Shown: positions 20,295 to 23,193 of the stretch, one piece after another | How positions within the stretch are numbered: position 1 is the stretch's first letter | How the letters are laid out: each line of letters starts with the position of its first letter | DNA from: Stenotrophomonas maltophilia | GTDB lineage: Bacteria; Pseudomonadota; Gammaproteobacteria; Xanthomonadales; Xanthomonadaceae | NCBI GenBank assembly: GCA_002435595.1 | Contig: DJBL01000141.1 | Coordinates: 1 to 23,193 of the forward strand | Direction of reading: 5' to 3' | Length of the DNA: 23,193 bases | Notes under the pieces: model-generated | What the model was told of the DNA's origin: nothing | Databases searched by the model: none | The model's input: the letters and a program-made list of their open reading frames with translations, nothing else | Program-made: the position numbers and the translations under genes

Positions 20295-23193
20295 TCAGCC
20301 GTTGTCGCGCAGGAACCGGGCCATCGAGGACACCCCGGGCACGCGCGGTTCGAACTCGCCGGCCACGTCGATGAAGCCGCGCATCACCGCGATTTCGCGC
20401 GGGCTGCGGTTGAGCGCGTCGCGCACGTCCGGGTCGGCGCCGGCGCGCAGCAGGCGCTGCACCAGCAGCGGCAGGCCATGCAGGGCGGCCAGGTGCAGCG
20501 GGCCGAAGCCACGCGGATCGCGCACGTCCAGCGACACATCTTCATCAAGCAGGCGCTCCACCGCCGCCAGCACCACCTGCTCGTCGCAGGCGGTACCCGG
20601 CTCGGCGCGCGCGCCCAGCAGCAGCAGCAGCGGCGTGACCGAACCGGCCGCGGCCTGGTCCGGCTCGGCACCGGCCAGCAGCAGGGTGTCGAGCAGGGCC
20701 AACAGGCGCGAGCGGTCGCGGGCGCTGAAACCGTACAGCGCCGCGCAGTGCAGCGGCCCCAGTTGCTGGGCATCGCCGGCATGCACGTTGGCACCGGCGG
20801 TGAGCAGGCGGGCGACGATGTCCGGCAGGCCCAGCGCGGAGGCCAGCATCAGCACGGTCACGCCACCGGGCAGGCGGTATTCGAGTTCGGCACCGGCATC
20901 GAGCAGCGCCGAGACGATGTCGATCTGGCGCATGCTGACCGCCGCCGACAACGGCGTGGCGCCACTGGCCGCGGCGTGCTGCGGGTTGGCCCCGCGTGCC
21001 AGCAGCAGGTCGACCACGGCCAGGTGGCCGCCGCCGGCGGCACGCAGCAGCGCGGTGCAGCCCTGGGCGTCGACCACATCCACGGCAAAGCCCAGGTCGA
21101 TCAGGCGGCGCACCGCGTCGGCATCGCCGGACATCGCCGCGGCCGGCAGGTCGCCGTCGCGCAGGGCGCGTCGCGGCAACGGCCACACGCGCCAGTCCAG
21201 CCAGTCGGCCAGGTCGCGACGACCGATCGACAAGGCCACGCCCAGCGGGGTCTGCCCGTCGGCGGCGCGTGCCTCCGGCGAGGCGCCCTGCTGCACCAGC
21301 AGCTTCAGCGAGCCTTCGCGGGCCAGTGCGGTGGCCAGGTGCAGCGCGGTCATGCCGTGGCTGTCGCGCGCCTCACGGTCCACGCCGAGCAGCAACAGGG
21401 CCTGCTGCAGGCGCAGCCAGCCCAGGCGCACCGCCAGCGACAGCGGCGGATCGCCGGCCGGCGACGGGGCGAAGGGATCGGCCCCCCGTTCAAGCAGTTC
21501 CAGCGCCAGCTGCTCCAACCCGCGCGAGGCATGGTCGTGCTGGGCGCAGGCGCTGAGCAGGCGCGCCAGGCCACCACGGCCGGCCGGCGACTGGCCGCGG
21601 CGCAGCAGCACCTGGAGCGCGGGTACCGCGTCGATCCCGCGTGCCAGCAGCGCGAACATCGGGGTGTCGCCGCAGGCATCCAGCACGTCCGGGGCGGCGC
21701 CGTGGGCCAGCAGCCAATCCACGGCGTGCGGGTCCAGCGCCAGTTCGGCGTCGTGCAGCAGCGCCCCCAGCTCCTGCGGGTCGCACAGCCGCGCCAGCGC
21801 GGCCATGCCGTCGAAATTGCCAAACCCCAGCGCCTCGCGCAGCAGGTCCAGCGGCGGCCGGTCCGGCAGCGTCGGGGTGCCGGGTTCGGCGTCGGCGTCG
21901 GCGCTGGCCAGGCCATCGGTGACCGAGGCCGGCAGGGGGTAACTGCGGTCCAGCAGCGAAACGATGGTCCAGCGCCCAGCGCTGGCGGCGATGTCGACCG
22001 CGCGACGGCCCTGCGGATCGACCACGTCCGCGGCGATGCCCAGCTCCAGCAGGCGCCGCACCAGCAACGGCGAAACGTTGTCGGCCAGGCACGCCAGCAG
22101 CACCGCGTTGCGGCCTTCCACGTCCACGGCGTTGAGCTCGGGCTTGTGCGGCAGCAGGTGCTCGATCACCGCGGCGCGACCGCCCCGCGCGGCTTCCAGC
22201 CACGGCGTGCGCGACAACGCATCACGCGATTCCAGGTTGGCACCGGCGGCCAGCAGCACATCGATGATGTCCACGTGGCCGGCCAGGGCGGCTTCGTGCA
22301 GGGCGCTGCGGCGCTGGCGATCACGCGCGTCGGCGCGGGCCTTGTGCTTGAGCAGCAGCTGCACGCCGGCCGGATCGTCTTCTTCGGTACCGGCGGCAGC
22401 CAGCAGCACCGGGGTGCCATCGGCCGGCTCGGTCTTGGCGCCGCGTTCGAGCAGGAAGCGCGCAAGCCGCCAGTTGCCGACCTGGCAGGCCACTGCCAGC
22501 GGCGACCAGCCATCGTTGTTGAGCGCGTCCACTTCGGCGGCGGCATCGCGCAAAAGCGCGGCCACGCCGGGATCGGAACTGCGCGCGGCGTGGTGCAACG
22601 GGGTGTTGCCGTCGCTGTCGACGGCGCGCGAATCGGCGCCGTTGGCGAGCAGGGTCATCACCGCCTCGGGACGGCCGTGCCAGCTGTCGCGGGTGGCGGC
22701 CAGCAAGGGGGTCATGCCGCGGTGCGGGGCATTGACGTTGACCCCGCGCGCGATCAGCTCGCGCAGCAGGCGCAGGTCGGGCAGCACGGCGGCCAGCACC
22801 GGCAGGTTGCGCTGGTCGCGCCAGGCCGGATCGGGCAGCCCATGCGGATCGGCGCCGGCGGCAAGCAGCTGCAGGGCGCGATCGACGCGGCCGCTGCGGG
22901 CCGCTTCGTACAGGGCCGGCAGGTGTTCGTGCTGGCCAAGCGGTTCCAGCGGTTGCGGTTCGGCGGCGTGGCCGGCGAAGGCATCCACGCCCGGCCCCTC
23001 CATGTCGAAGACGGCGCGCGGGGCCAGGCTCGCGGCCGGGGCGATGTGCTGCAGCAGCAGGTGGGCCAGCGGCGAGAGCACCACCACCGCGGCGGTCAAC
23101 GGCCAGCGCAGGCCATCGGCAACCAGGCCGGGCCACGCCGGCAACACCACCAGCGCGCACACCAGCACCACCAGGGCGGCCACGGCCAGCCCG
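20295..23193 (-). CDS. Very large ankyrin-repeat membrane protein (5' end outside window)
   Basis: At least 965 residues are visible and the frame stays open to the right edge, so the true start lies beyond it; GTG at 23183 is only an internal codon inside a hydrophobic run. The visible N-terminus has two probable transmembrane segments (ALVVLVCALVVLPAWPGLVA and LTAAVVVLSPLAHLLL) and then a long cytoplasmic or periplasmic array of ankyrin repeats. Well-formed repeats include DGNTPLHHAARSS, SALHEAALAGHVDIIDVLLAAGANLE (two pieces), GMTALHLATALAREGSLKLL and GFGPLHLAALHGLPLLVQRLLRAGADP. About 20 or more repeats fall in two blocks. The link between them is an acidic, proline-rich stretch (ASADADAEPGTPTLPDRPP). 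The C-terminus is FEPRVPGVSSMARFLRDNG. It should be a membrane-anchored protein-binding scaffold; the partner is unknown. It converges with the K+/H+ antiporter gene. Confidence 0.9.
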   Translation of the reverse strand, partial: GLAVAALVVLVCALVVLPAWPGLVADGLRWPLTAAVVVLSPLAHLLLQHIAPAASLAPRAVFDMEGPGVDAFAGHAAEPQPLEPLGQHEHLPALYEAARSGRVDRALQLLAAGADPHGLPDPAWRDQRNLPVLAAVLPDLRLLRELIARGVNVNAPHRGMTPLLAATRDSWHGRPEAVMTLLANGADSRAVDSDGNTPLHHAARSSDPGVAALLRDAAAEVDALNNDGWSPLAVACQVGNWRLARFLLERGAKTEPADGTPVLLAAAGTEEDDPAGVQLLLKHKARADARDRQRRSALHEAALAGHVDIIDVLLAAGANLESRDALSRTPWLEAARGGRAAVIEHLLPHKPELNAVDVEGRNAVLLACLADNVSPLLVRRLLELGIAADVVDPQGRRAVDIAASAGRWTIVSLLDRSYPLPASVTDGLASADADAEPGTPTLPDRPPLDLLREALGFGNFDGMAALARLCDPQELGALLHDAELALDPHAVDWLLAHGAAPDVLDACGDTPMFALLARGIDAVPALQVLLRRGQSPAGRGGLARLLSACAQHDHASRGLEQLALELLERGADPFAPSPAGDPPLSLAVRLGWLRLQQALLLLGVDREARDSHGMTALHLATALAREGSLKLLVQQGASPEARAADGQTPLGVALSIGRRDLADWLDWRVWPLPRRALRDGDLPAAAMSGDADAVRRLIDLGFAVDVVDAQGCTALLRAAGGGHLAVVDLLLARGANPQHAAASGATPLSAAVSMRQIDIVSALLDAGAELEYRLPGGVTVLMLASALGLPDIVARLLTAGANVHAGDAQQLGPLHCAALYGFSARDRSRLLALLDTLLLAGAEPDQAAAGSVTPLLLLLGARAEPGTACDEQVVLAAVERLLDEDVSLDVRDPRGFGPLHLAALHGLPLLVQRLLRAGADPDVRDALNRSPREIAVMRGFIDVAGEFEPRVPGVSSMARFLRDNG

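Noticed and set aside
20203..21942. 579-codon plus-strand ORF opposite the ankyrin gene
   Set aside because: Ser/Arg/Ala-rich antisense shadow with no domain; the ankyrin repeats on the other strand are unmistakable.

Overview
The window is a GC-rich chromosomal segment of a gammaproteobacterium, most likely Stenotrophomonas or a close Xanthomonadaceae relative. The protein families fit that group. More telling are several intergenic GTAG-headed short hairpins, for example GTAG followed by AGCCACGC-CAT-GCGTGGCT at 16656-16678 and the hairpin ending CTAC at 9908-9930. These match the SMAG/GTAG class of REP elements described from Stenotrophomonas. No tRNA, rRNA, CRISPR array, phage gene or transposase gene is visible. 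The species call is inference.

Layout, left to right. 1-1075 is the 3' part of the helicase gene hrpB. It is followed by a small single-pass membrane protein (1237-1626) with a strong terminator. On the minus strand lie a 23S rRNA pseudouridine synthase (RluE-like) and a SAM-methyltransferase-fold protein that carries a signal peptide. An aldo/keto reductase is divergent from the latter. A 600-base non-coding stretch (4299-4898) holds an attenuator-like leader and a string of hairpins ahead of the RNA ligase gene rtcB. Next come a minus-strand Rrf2 regulator plus flavin oxidoreductase pair with a probable leaderless promoter and overlapping operator (6171-7553), then a LysR regulator divergent from an MFS exporter and dkgB (7589-10787).

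Between the convergent ends of dkgB and an alpha/beta hydrolase gene sits the most unusual object in the window. It is a tandem array (about 10803-12326) of seven long palindromic modules of about 149 bases. They are separated by two families of spacer, and there are copy-specific changes that restore pairing inside the modules. I see no protein-coding explanation for it. It resembles a GTAG-type REP or MITE family that has grown into a tandem array.

The right part holds a small exported orphan protein (13408-13767), a 905-residue Pat/YfiQ-type acyl-CoA synthetase-GNAT protein acetyltransferase, the Mg2+ channel MgtE, a divergent KefB/KefC-type K+/H+ antiporter and a very large ankyrin-repeat membrane protein that runs off the right edge. 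The last genes share a theme of ion homeostasis and protein regulation but are not one operon.
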